The notes under the pieces: generated by a model
What the model was told of the DNA's origin: nothing
The model's database searches: none
What the model saw: the letters and a program-made list of their open reading frames with translations, nothing else
In this document: in pieces, positions 40,076-47,919 of the stretch
Position numbering within the stretch: position 1 is the stretch's first letter
How the letters are laid out: the number at the start of each line of letters is the position of its first letter
Translations under genes and position numbers: made by a program
From: Pseudoalteromonas phenolica
GTDB taxonomy: Bacteria > Pseudomonadota > Gammaproteobacteria > Enterobacterales > Alteromonadaceae
Length of the DNA: 64,000 nt
Reading direction: 5' to 3'
Assembly: GCF_005886345.1 (NCBI RefSeq)
Contig: NZ_PNEC01000009.1
Span: 124,001-188,000 of the forward strand

Positions 40076-40975
40076 CTAGATAGGTAAATCAACCGGTGCC
40101 ATATTCTCCAGTGCCCGTTTTTTTACCAGCAGATCTTTTATCAGCGGGGTTAATACAAGCTCCATCGCGAGACCCATCTTTCCTCCTGGAACAACCAAAG
40201 TATTGACTCGAGACATAAAACTGCCATCAATCATTTGCAAGTAATAAGGAAAGTCTACGTTGTCGATGCCACGAAAGCGGATAACCACAAAGCTTTCATC
40301 GAGAGAAGGAATATCTTTCGCGCTAAATGGGTTTGAAGTATCAACGGTTGGTACGCGCTGAAAATTAATGTGTGTTCGAGAAAACTGTGGCGTAATATGG
40401 GTAATGTAATCATCCATACTTCGAACAATAGAGGTCATCACAGCTTCACGAGAATGGCCGCGCTCATTGGTATCGCGGATCATTTTTTGGATCCACTCAA
40501 GGTTAACAATAGGCACCATGCCGATCAGTAAATCAACATGCTTAGCAACGTCATGTTCATCAGTTACCACACCACCATGTAAGCCTTCGTAAAACAACAT
40601 GTCAGAGTTAGGCTCTAAATCTTGATAGGGGGTGAAGGTGCCGGGGAGTTGGTTATAAGGCACGGCTTCATCAAAGGTGTGTAAATAGCGTCTTAGTTTA
40701 CCCGTGCCATGCTCACCATATTCAGCAAATAAGGTTTCAAGACCTGCAAAGTCATTGGCCTCTTGACCAAAGTAACTGATGTGTTTGCCTTCTTGTAAGG
40801 CTTCTCGCTTTAGCTTATCCATTTCTGGGCGAGTGAAGCGATGAAAGCTATCACCCTCTACAAAAGCGGCATTCGCCTCAAGGCTGCGGAAAATATGTTT
40901 AATCGCATTGGTGGTAGTGGTAGTGCCGGCACCTGAGCTACCTGTTATCGCAATGATCGGGTGTTTTTGAGACAT
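40076..40975 (-). CDS. prkB: PrkB, phosphoribulokinase-like P-loop kinase
   Basis: A 299-residue member of the phosphoribulokinase/uridine kinase family, similar to the E. coli gene prkB of unknown substrate. The P loop is at residues 12-20 (GSSGAGTTT), followed by VEGDSFHR and the FYEGLHGG motif. Since there are no Calvin-cycle genes nearby, a true phosphoribulokinase role is unlikely. Transcribed alone. Confidence 0.9.
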   Translation of the reverse strand: MSQKHPIIAITGSSGAGTTTTTNAIKHIFRSLEANAAFVEGDSFHRFTRPEMDKLKREALQEGKHISYFGQEANDFAGLETLFAEYGEHGTGKLRRYLHTFDEAVPYNQLPGTFTPYQDLEPNSDMLFYEGLHGGVVTDEHDVAKHVDLLIGMVPIVNLEWIQKMIRDTNERGHSREAVMTSIVRSMDDYITHITPQFSRTHINFQRVPTVDTSNPFSAKDIPSLDESFVVIRFRGIDNVDFPYYLQMIDGSFMSRVNTLVVPGGKMGLAMELVLTPLIKDLLVKKRALENMAPVDLPI

Positions 40976-41124
40976 ATTAACCTGCTGATATAGTTTTTTA
41001 TGAGCGCAAATAGGTGATTTACTTGTTTGATGTTACCTGAAGGTTAAGAGATAGCAAGCATTTCAAATTCAGTGTTATTAGAGTGCTTTGGTTGTGTTTT
41101 GTTTTTGGTGAAATGCAAAAGCCT

Positions 41125-41145
41125 CGTTATGATAGAGGCATAACG
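41125..41145. promoter_or_regulatory. Inverted repeat upstream of the propeller protein gene
   Basis: CGTTATG / CATAACG is a perfect 7-base inverted repeat with a 7-base spacer. It overlaps a second one, GCCTC / GAGGC (41121-41125 with 41135-41139). The two pairings cannot form together. A TATGAT -10-like box lies inside. It could be an operator or an RNA switch-like hairpin; nothing more can be said. Confidence 0.35.
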
Positions 41146-41199
41146 CCGCTCATTTACTAAAAAGAGCAATAAAAAAGCATGACCAATTAAGGGATTTCC

Positions 41200-42066
41200 A
41201 TGTATAAAAAAATGGCTTTAGCTGTCAGTTACAGTTTAGCTTTCGCAAGTTCAGTATTTGCAAATACCTTCCCCAGTAGCCAGATTTATTTGGCGACAGA
41301 ACTTGAAAATGGCATTAAGGTGAAACCAATCACGGGTGCAAAGGGTTACCACAATCAACCCTTAGTGACAGAAGACGGCATCTATTTTACGCAATCAGTC
41401 GGTGACGGTGATAAAAGCCAGATGGACTTATTCTTTTATGATTTTAATCAAGCCAGCGCTGAGAATTTAACGAACTCGCCGGTTTCTGAGTACTCACCGA
41501 CGTTGTATCCCCATGAGGCGGGTTTATCTAGCATTGTTGTTGAAGCTGATGGTAAACAGAAGCTATGGTTTTATCCATTCGATAAAAGCCAAACACCAAA
41601 ACGCATTTTCGACCATATTGAGCCGGTTGGTTACCACGCATGGGGTAAGACTGAAGATTTAGTGATGTTTATCCTAGGTGAGCCACATACACTGCAATAC
41701 ACTGATTTAACCGGTCATTTACCAAAAGTAGTTGCGGGTGATATTGGTAGAAGTTTGGCGTATAACGAAAAACGGGAGCTTTATTCATTCACATATCAAG
41801 AAGATAAAGAGCATTGGTTTGCGACTTTCTCGCCTAAAACCCAGCAAGTTAAACAACATTTTGTGATGCCACAGCAAGTGCGAGATTACACCTGGATTGA
41901 TTCAGATACCGTTGCTTATGCCATTGATAACCGCATTTATACACGCAATATTGAGCAGCCAAAGCAGGTGTCTCAGTGGCATAACTTCACTTCGTATTGT
42001 GACTCGCAAATTACGCGATTGAGTTACAAACAAGGCAAAATGGCATTTGTTTGTCAAAAATTGTAA
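41200..42066 (+). CDS. Exported TolB-like beta-propeller protein, function unknown
   Basis: The 288-residue product has a signal peptide (MYKKMALAVSYSLAFASSVFA, cut near residue 21) and repeated beta-strand units of TolB/WD-type. Examples are ITGAKGYHNQPLVTEDGIYFTQ, NLTNSPVSEYSPTLYPHEAG and YTWIDSDTVAYAIDNRIY. This points to a periplasmic propeller of about six blades. AAGGGA lies six bases before the ATG. It stands alone before galE, and I cannot assign a function. Confidence 0.7.
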   Translation: MYKKMALAVSYSLAFASSVFANTFPSSQIYLATELENGIKVKPITGAKGYHNQPLVTEDGIYFTQSVGDGDKSQMDLFFYDFNQASAENLTNSPVSEYSPTLYPHEAGLSSIVVEADGKQKLWFYPFDKSQTPKRIFDHIEPVGYHAWGKTEDLVMFILGEPHTLQYTDLTGHLPKVVAGDIGRSLAYNEKRELYSFTYQEDKEHWFATFSPKTQQVKQHFVMPQQVRDYTWIDSDTVAYAIDNRIYTRNIEQPKQVSQWHNFTSYCDSQITRLSYKQGKMAFVCQKL

Positions 42067-42143
42067 TTCTCAAAGCAATCTTTTTTGATGTTAGTTACAA
42101 TTAACCCATTATATTTAGGACAAACAGTTTTTAGGGGCTAGTG

Positions 42144-43154
42144 ATGGCAATTTTAGTAACAGGTGGTGCGGGTTATATTGGCTCACACACGGTTTTAGAA
42201 CTACTAAATCAAGGCGACGAAGTGATTGTTGTCGATAACTTAAGTAACTCTTCGTCAGAATCATTAAAGCGCGTTGCTGAATTAACTGGTAAAGAAGCTA
42301 CTTTTTATCAAGGCGATATTCTTGATAAATCATTCTTAGATTCAGTATTCGCACAACATAGTATTGAGCAAGTGATCCACTTTGCAGGTTTAAAAGCGGT
42401 CGGTGAGTCGGTTCAAAGGCCAATAGAGTACTACCAAAATAACGTACAAGGTACGCTCAGTTTACTTGATGCTATGCGTGATGCGGGTGTATTTAAGTTG
42501 GTATTTAGCTCATCGGCAACCGTTTATGGTGACCCTGCAAGCCTACCTATTCGTGAAGACTTCCCGGTCGGTGGCACAACTAACCCATATGGTACATCTA
42601 AACTGATGGTTGAAATGGTACTTCAAGATGTAGCCAAATCTGACCCGCGTTGGGCATTTGCAATTTTACGTTACTTCAACCCGGTCGGCGCACATAAGTC
42701 TGGTCGCATTGGTGAAGATCCAAATGGTATTCCAAATAACTTACTACCTTACATTTCACAGGTGGCAGTAGGTAAATTGTCGCAACTAGGTGTTTTTGGT
42801 GACGACTACGATACCAAAGACGGCACTGGCGTTCGTGACTATATCCACGTCGTTGATTTAGCCATCGGCCATTTAAAAGCGTTGAATAAAATCAACGCAG
42901 AAGCAGGCGCGCATATCTACAACCTAGGTACAGGTAACGGCTATTCGGTATTCGAAATGGTCACCGCTTTTGAGAAAGCAGCCGACAAGCCAGTACCATA
43001 CGAAGTTAAACCGCGTCGCTCTGGTGACATCGCAGCGTGTTACGCAGCGCCAGAAAAAGCACTAAACGAGCTAGGTTGGCAAGCAGAGCGTGGCATCGAT
43101 GAAATGATGGAAGATACTTGGCGCTGGCAAAGCAATAATCCGAACGGGTACTAG
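42144..43154 (+). CDS. galE: UDP-glucose 4-epimerase
   Basis: NAD-dependent epimerase that interconverts UDP-glucose and UDP-galactose, supplying sugars for surface polysaccharides. From the ATG at 42144 (AGGGG six bases upstream) the product is 336 residues; a GTG at 42141 is the alternative. It shows the dinucleotide motif GGAGYIGSH, the catalytic SSSATVYG region and the Y-x-x-x-K pair in [11 protein letters not shown]. Full length. No gal operon partners are next to it. Confidence 0.95.
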   Translation: MAILVTGGAGYIGSHTVLELLNQGDEVIVVDNLSNSSSESLKRVAELTGKEATFYQGDILDKSFLDSVFAQHSIEQVIHFAGLKAVGESVQRPIEYYQNNVQGTLSLLDAMRDAGVFKLVFSSSATVYGDPASLPIREDFPVGGTTNPYGTSKLMVEMVLQDVAKSDPRWAFAILRYFNPVGAHKSGRIGEDPNGIPNNLLPYISQVAVGKLSQLGVFGDDYDTKDGTGVRDYIHVVDLAIGHLKALNKINAEAGAHIYNLGTGNGYSVFEMVTAFEKAADKPVPYEVKPRRSGDIAACYAAPEKALNELGWQAERGIDEMMEDTWRWQSNNPNGY

Positions 43155-43164
43155 CAAATAGCAT

Positions 43165-43195
43165 AAAAAAGGCCACACTACAGTGGTCTTTTTTA
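43165..43195 (+). terminator. Terminator after galE
   Basis: Stem AAAAAGGCCAC / GTGGTCTTTTT (one G-T pair) with an ACTACA loop. Confidence 0.85.
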
Positions 43196-43309
43196 TGTGC
43201 CTTAATGAAGCTATTATTAATTTTTCTATTTAATTCAATGGTTTGCTTGCTTTTTGGTCAGTTGTAAATCAACATTTCTTATTAATAAAATAGGAATAAG
43301 GATTATGAA

Positions 43310-43431
43310 ATGAAAATTGACAAGAAAAAACCGAAACAGATTAGCAACGCCTAATATTGGTATCTAATATGACATCTCATATTAATGGTGGTGTTGCTGA
43401 TGGTGGTGCATTGGGCAATTTAGATGTATGA
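43310..43431 (+). pseudogene. Remnant of a small precursor peptide with a double-glycine-type leader
   Basis: AAGG lies nine bases before an ATG that encodes MKIDKKKPKQISNA and then stops at 43352. In the next frame, without an intervening stop, the sequence continues as ILVSNMTSHINGGVADGGALGNLDV up to 43431. Joined, the two halves give a peptide of about 40 residues with a basic leader, a GG site and a Gly-rich core. This layout is seen in ribosomal peptide precursors of marine bacteria. The frame break implies a dead copy, but the whole reading is tentative. Confidence 0.35.
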
Positions 43432-43480
43432 ACTCGCGACGGTATTTAGGACGAATATTACCTTTTAAATTCAATAAAAT

Positions 43481-43513
43481 AATCTAACGGCAATAACTTA
43501 TTGTCGTTAGATT
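43481..43513 (-). terminator. Terminator after the Sel1 gene
   Basis: Thirteen-base stem AATCTAACGGCAA / TTGTCGTTAGATT (one G-T pair). On the minus strand it is followed by the T-rich ATTATTTTATT, so it suits the Sel1 gene that ends at 43530. Confidence 0.7.
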
Positions 43514-43529
43514 TCGCTTTTGGTATTTC

Positions 43530-44228
43530 TTATCGAAATGCTTCAGCGACGCTAGTATTACCAACCAAACTGTTTGCATTTATTACTTTACTGTTTGACA
43601 TGCCTGATGGACCCTCTCCAAATCTGAACCCACGTATATGAGTGCCAGTTGAACCAAGGGGTTGGTCATAACCAATTTCTAATTGGTAATCGAGTACCAA
43701 CTTTAATCTTTCTTGTGGTGTATAGGTTACCTCTATACGCTCCATATTTGTCAGTGTGGAGCTGGACGCCTTTTCTTTACTAAGTTTAACCTTTTCATTA
43801 GCGGCTGACTCTAAATTTTTATTTGCTAATATTTTTAATAATTTCTTAGCTCGGATATAGCCGTACTCAGCTGACAAGTTCAAAAGTTCAGCAGCTTTGT
43901 TGGGGTCAACCTCAGTATGGTAGCCTTCAGCATACCAGGTAGCGGCAATAAAATAGGCGGGTGCATAGCGTTTTTTCATAGAGCGTTTTAACCAGCGCCA
44001 AGCCCTTTGTGGATCTACCTTACTTAACTCACCAGAACGGTATGATAAAGCCAGTAAAGTTTGTGAGGTTGGAGAGCCTGCTTTTGCGGTTTTCTTTAAT
44101 TTTCTAGATAAAGTAGCGCATTGTTTTTTGTTACTACATTTTAAAGCGGCAATATCTGGCGAAGACAACACTTGTAGTGGAGCAAATAGCATGCTCAATC
44201 CTATGAAGGCTAAGGGTAGCTTATCCAT
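43530..44228 (-). CDS. Exported Sel1-repeat protein, function unknown
   Basis: The 232-residue product begins with a signal peptide (cut near SS-PDI, about residue 23) and holds two or three Sel1-like helical repeats. One covers SPTSQTLLALSYRSGELSKVDPQRAWRWL; the next covers YAPAYFIAATWYAEGYHTEVDPNKAAELL. The C-terminal 80 residues are unlike the repeats. Such proteins mediate protein contacts in the periplasm or envelope. It lies alone between two large intergenic gaps. Confidence 0.75.
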   Translation of the reverse strand: MDKLPLAFIGLSMLFAPLQVLSSPDIAALKCSNKKQCATLSRKLKKTAKAGSPTSQTLLALSYRSGELSKVDPQRAWRWLKRSMKKRYAPAYFIAATWYAEGYHTEVDPNKAAELLNLSAEYGYIRAKKLLKILANKNLESAANEKVKLSKEKASSSTLTNMERIEVTYTPQERLKLVLDYQLEIGYDQPLGSTGTHIRGFRFGEGPSGMSNSKVINANSLVGNTSVAEAFR

Positions 44229-44580
44229 CCGAACTCCTTGTTATAAAAATATACTGGATTGATGGTTATAACCTAAACGAATAATTTGGTGGTGTCTAGT
44301 GGTCAAGGTGTCAAAGTTCGGCAGTACCTGTAAGTGGTATTGAGTGGCAGAGTTAGATGAATGCCTATAAAGAAGCCGGTATAAAATTACATCATGACAT
44401 TGTTATGTTTGCTTGCGTGCTTTGTAGTGGTATAATTCCGCACTAAGTCTATGCTTCCTACCTTATAACGTTTTTGACACCAAGCGTGTTCTCATAAATG
44501 AGGCGATGGGAGTTAGCTCCATGTTTAGCTGACTGGGAAACTTTCTTTGTGATGTTGTGCTCGTACACGCTTTTTACTAA
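44229..44580. other. Intergenic stretch before dusA (352 bases)
   Basis: It holds the divergent promoters of the Sel1 gene and dusA. After an extended -10 box at 44428 there is a leader of about 140 bases. The leader has nested inverted repeats: AAGCGTG (44482-44488) with CACGCTT (44566-44572), CTCAT/ATGAG, and GGAG/CTCC. No coding frame on the plus strand is convincing. Confidence 0.55.
44428..44436 (+). promoter_or_regulatory. Extended -10 promoter upstream of dusA
   Basis: TGGTATAAT is a consensus extended -10 element. Only a weak -35 (TTTGCT, 44408-44413, 17-base spacing) precedes it. It would start an RNA with a leader of about 140-150 bases before dusA. Confidence 0.6.
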
Positions 44581-44595
44581 TTGGATACCTGTACT

Positions 44596-45573
44596 TTGAC
44601 TATAAAAAAACTTGATCGCCGCTTTTCTGTTGCACCTATGCTGGATTGGACTGACCGTCATTGCAGAACTCTCCATAGAAAACTGTCTAAACATGCGGTG
44701 CTGTATACAGAAATGATCACGACCGGTGCCATTTTATTTGGTAAAGGGGATTATTTGGCGTTTGGTGAGCATGAATTACCAGTGGCGCTGCAACTAGGGG
44801 GCTCAGATCCTGAAGCATTGGCAAAGTGTGCGAAGAAAGCCGATGAATATGGATATAGCGAGATTAACTTAAATGTAGGTTGCCCGTCTGATCGTGTGCA
44901 AAACGGTCGCTTTGGTGCGTGTTTAATGGCTGAGCCGCAGCTGGTGGCTGAGTGTGTTGCTGCGATGAAAGCGCAAACTAATGTGCCTGTGACGGTAAAA
45001 ACACGTATTGGAATTGATGAGCAAGATAGCTACGAGTTTTTAACCACGCTGATTGAGGCGGTTAAAGATGTGGGTTGCGATGATTTTATCATCCATGCCC
45101 GTAAGGCTTGGTTACAGGGTTTAAGTCCAAAAGAAAACCGTGAGATCCCACCGCTTGATTATCCGCGTGTATATCAGTTGAAAAAAGATTACCCAGATTT
45201 ACACATCAGTATTAATGGTGGCGTTAAAACCATTGAAGAATGTCAGCACCACTTAACGCATATTGATGGTGTTATGGTCGGTCGTGAAGCTTACAGCAAC
45301 CCATTTATGTTATCGCAGGTTGATGAACTGTTATACGGTGGTGAAGCGTTTACACAAACGCGCCATGAAGTGGTTCGCAGCATGTATGATTACTTTGAAG
45401 CGCAAATGAGTGAAGGTGCAAACTTCTGGCATATTGCTCGCCATATGTTAGGTATTTTCCAAAACCAACCGGGTGCGCGAGGGTATCGACGTCACTTATC
45501 AGAGAATGGGCATAAAAAAGGTTCTGGTATTGAGGTAATGGAAAAAGCACTGACGTTTGTGCCGGAACTTTAA
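44596..45573 (+). CDS. dusA: DusA, tRNA-dihydrouridine(20/20a) synthase
   Basis: FMN enzyme that reduces uridines in the tRNA D loop. The barrel shows [37 protein letters not shown] (catalytic Cys in NVGCPS and GACLM region), the [19 protein letters not shown] motif and INGGVKT. The reading frame has no ATG before the conserved domain. It is closed by a stop at 44578, so the start must be TTG at 44581 or 44596; I use 44596 ([10 protein letters not shown]), giving 325 residues. A strong terminator follows. Confidence 0.9.
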   Translation: MTIKKLDRRFSVAPMLDWTDRHCRTLHRKLSKHAVLYTEMITTGAILFGKGDYLAFGEHELPVALQLGGSDPEALAKCAKKADEYGYSEINLNVGCPSDRVQNGRFGACLMAEPQLVAECVAAMKAQTNVPVTVKTRIGIDEQDSYEFLTTLIEAVKDVGCDDFIIHARKAWLQGLSPKENREIPPLDYPRVYQLKKDYPDLHISINGGVKTIEECQHHLTHIDGVMVGREAYSNPFMLSQVDELLYGGEAFTQTRHEVVRSMYDYFEAQMSEGANFWHIARHMLGIFQNQPGARGYRRHLSENGHKKGSGIEVMEKALTFVPEL

Positions 45574-45593
45574 GTTTAGATTATAAAAATACT

Positions 45594-45624
45594 AAAAAAG
45601 CCGCTTAAGTAAGCGGCTTTTTTG
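45594..45624 (+). terminator. Terminator after dusA
   Basis: Stem AAAAGCCGCTTA / TAAGCGGCTTTT around a very short loop, with T run. Confidence 0.88.
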
Positions 45625-45657
45625 TTTTTAAATGTATGATTTTATGTCGCGTCAAAA

Positions 45658-45682
45658 TGCGCGGGGTAAACCCGCACCTACA
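45658..45682 (-). repeat. REP-like element, single copy
   Basis: On the minus strand it begins TGTAGG and ends CCGCGCA, with stem GCGGG / CCCGC and a 5-base loop. It matches the plus copy at 38703-38727 at 19 of 25 positions. The differences in the stem are paired changes that keep the hairpin. Confidence 0.6.
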
Positions 45683-45733
45683 TATTCAAAGATTTACAGT
45701 TGTTGGATTGTCACCACAAACGATGACCATACT

Positions 45734-45798
45734 GTCATCCTGACGAAGGTCAGGATCCATTATTGAGAAAATAGACCCTGAAATAAATTCAGGGTGAC
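45734..45798. repeat. Small inverted-repeat element with two hairpins
   Basis: The ends are inverted repeats: GTCATCCTGAC on the left and TTCAGGGTGAC on the right. Inside are two hairpins, CCTGAC-GAAG-GTCAGG and CCCTGAA-ATAAA-TTCAGGG. It resembles dispersed intergenic elements found in many marine and other proteobacteria. No reading frame. Confidence 0.6.
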
Positions 45799-45950
45799 GA
45801 GGGGTTGGTTTATTACTCACAACTCGCAACTACTCCCCCATTAACTAAATTGACTACTTTTTAGTTTTTTTAACGAAATCGTTAAATTTATCTCTCTTAT
45901 AAAAACACCCAGGAAACTTCAGGTTATTGTTTTTATTTGTTTTTTCTTTT

Positions 45951-45966
45951 TGGCACAAAGATTGGA
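45951..45966 (+). promoter_or_regulatory. Candidate sigma-54 promoter for pspA
   Basis: TGGCAC, five bases, then TTGGA fits the -24/-12 layout of sigma-54 promoters, with GG at -24 exact and GG in place of GC at -12. Transcription would start about 30 bases before the pspA ATG. Known psp operons are controlled by sigma-54 and PspF; pspF is not in this window. Confidence 0.55.
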
Positions 45967-46008
45967 ATAGCTTTAGTAACCCAATTGCCAAATGCATAGG
46001 AGCAGAAC

Positions 46009-46698
46009 ATGGCCTTAATCGACAGAATTGAAGATCTTATTAAATCAGAAATTAATGCGTTTTTAGACAAAGCAGAAGATCCACAAAAAATGACTGCGCA
46101 GATTGAGAGTGAGTTACAAGATGCCTTGGCTGAGTGTCGTTCAACTGCTGCACAGATCATTGCAGAGCAAAAAGGCTTATCAAGACAGCATGAAGATCTT
46201 GCAAAAGGTATTGAGCGTTGGCAGCAGCAAGCTGAACTGGCGGTAAGTAAAGGTCGTGACGATTTAGCAAAAGCGGCACTTATCGAAAAGCAAAAGCTTG
46301 TAGATGCTCAGGAAGAAAATCAAAAGCAAGCGGCACAACTAGAAGACGCGCTGCAAAAGCTTAATGAAGATGCCGCCAGGCTCAGTAATAAAATTGCTGA
46401 GGTAAAAGTAAAGCAGCAGCAATTTTACAGAGCACAGAATAGTGCGGTAGCAAGATTAAAAGTACGCAGTACGCTAAATAGTGAAGAAGTACAAAATGTT
46501 TGCGCACGCTTTTCACAACTTGAACAGAAAGTGGAGCGTATCGAAGCACAAGTTGAAAGCTATGATCTTGGTAAAAATGATGTTTATCAAGAGTTCAAAC
46601 AAATGGAACAAGACGAAAAGCTGAGTGAAGAGCTGGCTGCACTGAAACAAAAAATGTCAGGCAAGCAGGCTTCAGAAGCATCAGCTTCTGCACAGTAA
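46009..46698 (+). CDS. pspA: PspA, phage shock protein A
   Basis: ESCRT-III-related envelope stress protein that binds the inner membrane and protects the proton gradient. In E. coli it also inhibits PspF. The 229 residues are almost wholly coiled coil, starting with an amphipathic membrane helix (ALIDRIEDLIKSEINAFLDKAEDP). The family core is present, with LARIGI-like basic segments replaced by EQKGLSRQHEDLAKGIERW. AGGAG lies six bases upstream. First gene of a small psp unit that continues with pspC. Confidence 0.93.
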   Translation: MALIDRIEDLIKSEINAFLDKAEDPQKMTAQIESELQDALAECRSTAAQIIAEQKGLSRQHEDLAKGIERWQQQAELAVSKGRDDLAKAALIEKQKLVDAQEENQKQAAQLEDALQKLNEDAARLSNKIAEVKVKQQQFYRAQNSAVARLKVRSTLNSEEVQNVCARFSQLEQKVERIEAQVESYDLGKNDVYQEFKQMEQDEKLSEELAALKQKMSGKQASEASASAQ

Positions 46699-46766
46699 AT
46701 AAAACTTTATATCTGTTTAAAAAGCTCGGCGCGATTTAGCGCCTCTTAAATCTTCAGGAGTAGATT

Positions 46767-46967
46767 ATGAATATGCAGCAAACAACGAAAACATGTCGTC
46801 GTATTTTATCAAGAAAGAAAATTGCAGGTGTATGTGCTGGGCTGGCAGAGCGTTTTGACTTACCTGTTTGGCTAACACGTGTATTGACTGTATTGGTGTT
46901 TTTGAAGTTTCCAGTTATGACCATCATGGCTTACGGATTATGCGCTATGTTATGGCCAAAGCAGTAA
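46767..46967 (+). CDS. pspC: PspC-domain protein
   Basis: A 66-residue protein with a PspC domain: the basic start RRILSRKKIAGVCAGLAERFDLPVWLTRVLTVL and a membrane helix PVMTIMAYGLCAMLWP. In E. coli PspC and PspB sense membrane stress and free PspF from PspA. This copy is shorter than E. coli PspC (about 119 residues), lacking the C-terminal part. AGGAG lies six bases upstream. No pspB is seen next to it. Confidence 0.88.
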   Translation: MNMQQTTKTCRRILSRKKIAGVCAGLAERFDLPVWLTRVLTVLVFLKFPVMTIMAYGLCAMLWPKQ

Positions 46968-47005
46968 ATTGAGACGGGTAAGTCTAGCTAGTAAAGGAAG
47001 TTTAT

Positions 47006-47329
47006 ATGAAAACAGCATTGATTATATTGGCAGCACTTTTAGTAATTAGTGCTTTGAGCTGGGTTCAAACACCTGTGATGTTCTTTGCTATGCCTGAGTT
47101 TATATGGCAAATAAGCTGGGTAGGCATGGAGTTGTTTGCACTCTTAGCGGGTAGTATCGCTGTCATTGCGCTAGTGGCTTTAGTCAGTGTAGGTGTAATA
47201 GGATTAGTGTTAGTTGTGCTCATTGGGCTAGTGTTAGCATTATTATTTAATTCTATTTTTATTGCATTACCGCTACTTATGCTAGTTGGCTTGGCATGGT
47301 TGCTTAAGGAAGAGTCGCTGTCTTACTAG
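47006..47329 (+). CDS. Small polytopic membrane protein in the psp unit
   Basis: A 107-residue, very hydrophobic protein: one transmembrane helix at the N terminus (ALIILAALLVISALSWV) and a continuous hydrophobic stretch from about residue 36 to 101 that can form three more. AAGGA precedes the ATG. It follows pspC by 38 bases in the same direction, so it is probably part of the psp stress unit. No known family is recognised. Confidence 0.7.
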   Translation: MKTALIILAALLVISALSWVQTPVMFFAMPEFIWQISWVGMELFALLAGSIAVIALVALVSVGVIGLVLVVLIGLVLALLFNSIFIALPLLMLVGLAWLLKEESLSY

Positions 47330-47406
47330 AACTCAGATAGAACGAAGCGGTTTCTTAATTTTTCGTGCTATGATGTTGCAAGTTATACTTTTTCAAAGGA
47401 ATAGGC

Positions 47407-47910
47407 ATGTTATTTAGAACCCTTTCATTGGCAGCAGCATTATTGTTGTCAGATCTGTCTCAAGCTCATGAAGGCCATAATCATAGTCACCATGAAATGC
47501 ATAAAGAGTTGATGGTGACAGATGCTAAAATTCGTACCTTTTTACCAACAGCTAAATCAACAGCTGCATATTTTACAATTCATAATCCAACCGACAAATT
47601 GGTGTCTTTAAAAAAAGCCACAATAAGAGGCATTGGTAGAGTAGAGATCCATAAACATGTTCACAAAGATGGCATGATGAAAATGCAACAAGTTGACTTA
47701 GTTGAAGTGCCGGCTCACCAACAAGTGGTTTTTCAGCCTGGAGGGTTTCACTTAATGGCGTTTGAGCCTGATGCAACTTTAAAAGTCGGAGAAAAGCGCA
47801 AGTTAACCTTATATTTTGATAACGGTGACAGACTTTATAGCTTTGTTGAAGTGGTCTCTTTAAAAGACAGCTTTGAGAAGAAAGCACATTCACATCATAA
47901 CCACCATTAA
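47407..47910 (+). CDS. PCuAC-type periplasmic copper chaperone
   Basis: The 167-residue product has a signal peptide (cut after SQA, about residue 20) and a DUF461/PCuA(C) domain. The copper-binding residues are visible in the segment EIHKHVHKDGMMKMQQV and, after about 20 residues, FHLMAF. Extra His-rich tails occur at both ends of the mature protein (HEGHNHSHHEMH and HSHHNHH). Members deliver Cu(I) to cytochrome oxidase. No oxidase genes are nearby. The next gene starts nine bases after the stop. Confidence 0.9.
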   Translation: MLFRTLSLAAALLLSDLSQAHEGHNHSHHEMHKELMVTDAKIRTFLPTAKSTAAYFTIHNPTDKLVSLKKATIRGIGRVEIHKHVHKDGMMKMQQVDLVEVPAHQQVVFQPGGFHLMAFEPDATLKVGEKRKLTLYFDNGDRLYSFVEVVSLKDSFEKKAHSHHNHH

Positions 47911-47919
47911 GGAGTGTTT

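Larger units (their letters stand above)
43155..43529. other. Intergenic stretch after galE (375 bases)
   Basis: It contains the galE terminator, a probable frameshifted small-peptide gene (43310-43431), and a long hairpin that can end the Sel1 gene on the minus strand. The region is AT-rich. No other reading frame of note is seen. Confidence 0.6.
45574..46008. other. Intergenic stretch between dusA and pspA (435 bases)
   Basis: It holds the dusA terminator, one REP-like element (45658-45682), a second inverted-repeat element (45734-45798), and a candidate sigma-54 promoter for pspA (45951-45966). No gene is seen. Confidence 0.65.

Noticed and set aside
40076..40975. Calvin-cycle phosphoribulokinase
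   Set aside because: The protein fits the PrkB group of heterotrophs, and no RuBisCO or Calvin genes are present, so that role was not assigned.
44458..44694. Minus-strand frame of 78 codons across the dusA start
   Set aside because: It overlaps the conserved start of dusA in antisense and the dusA leader hairpins. Its possible likeness to short proteins in other marine bacteria comes only from memory. Judged a shadow or part of a repeated leader sequence.
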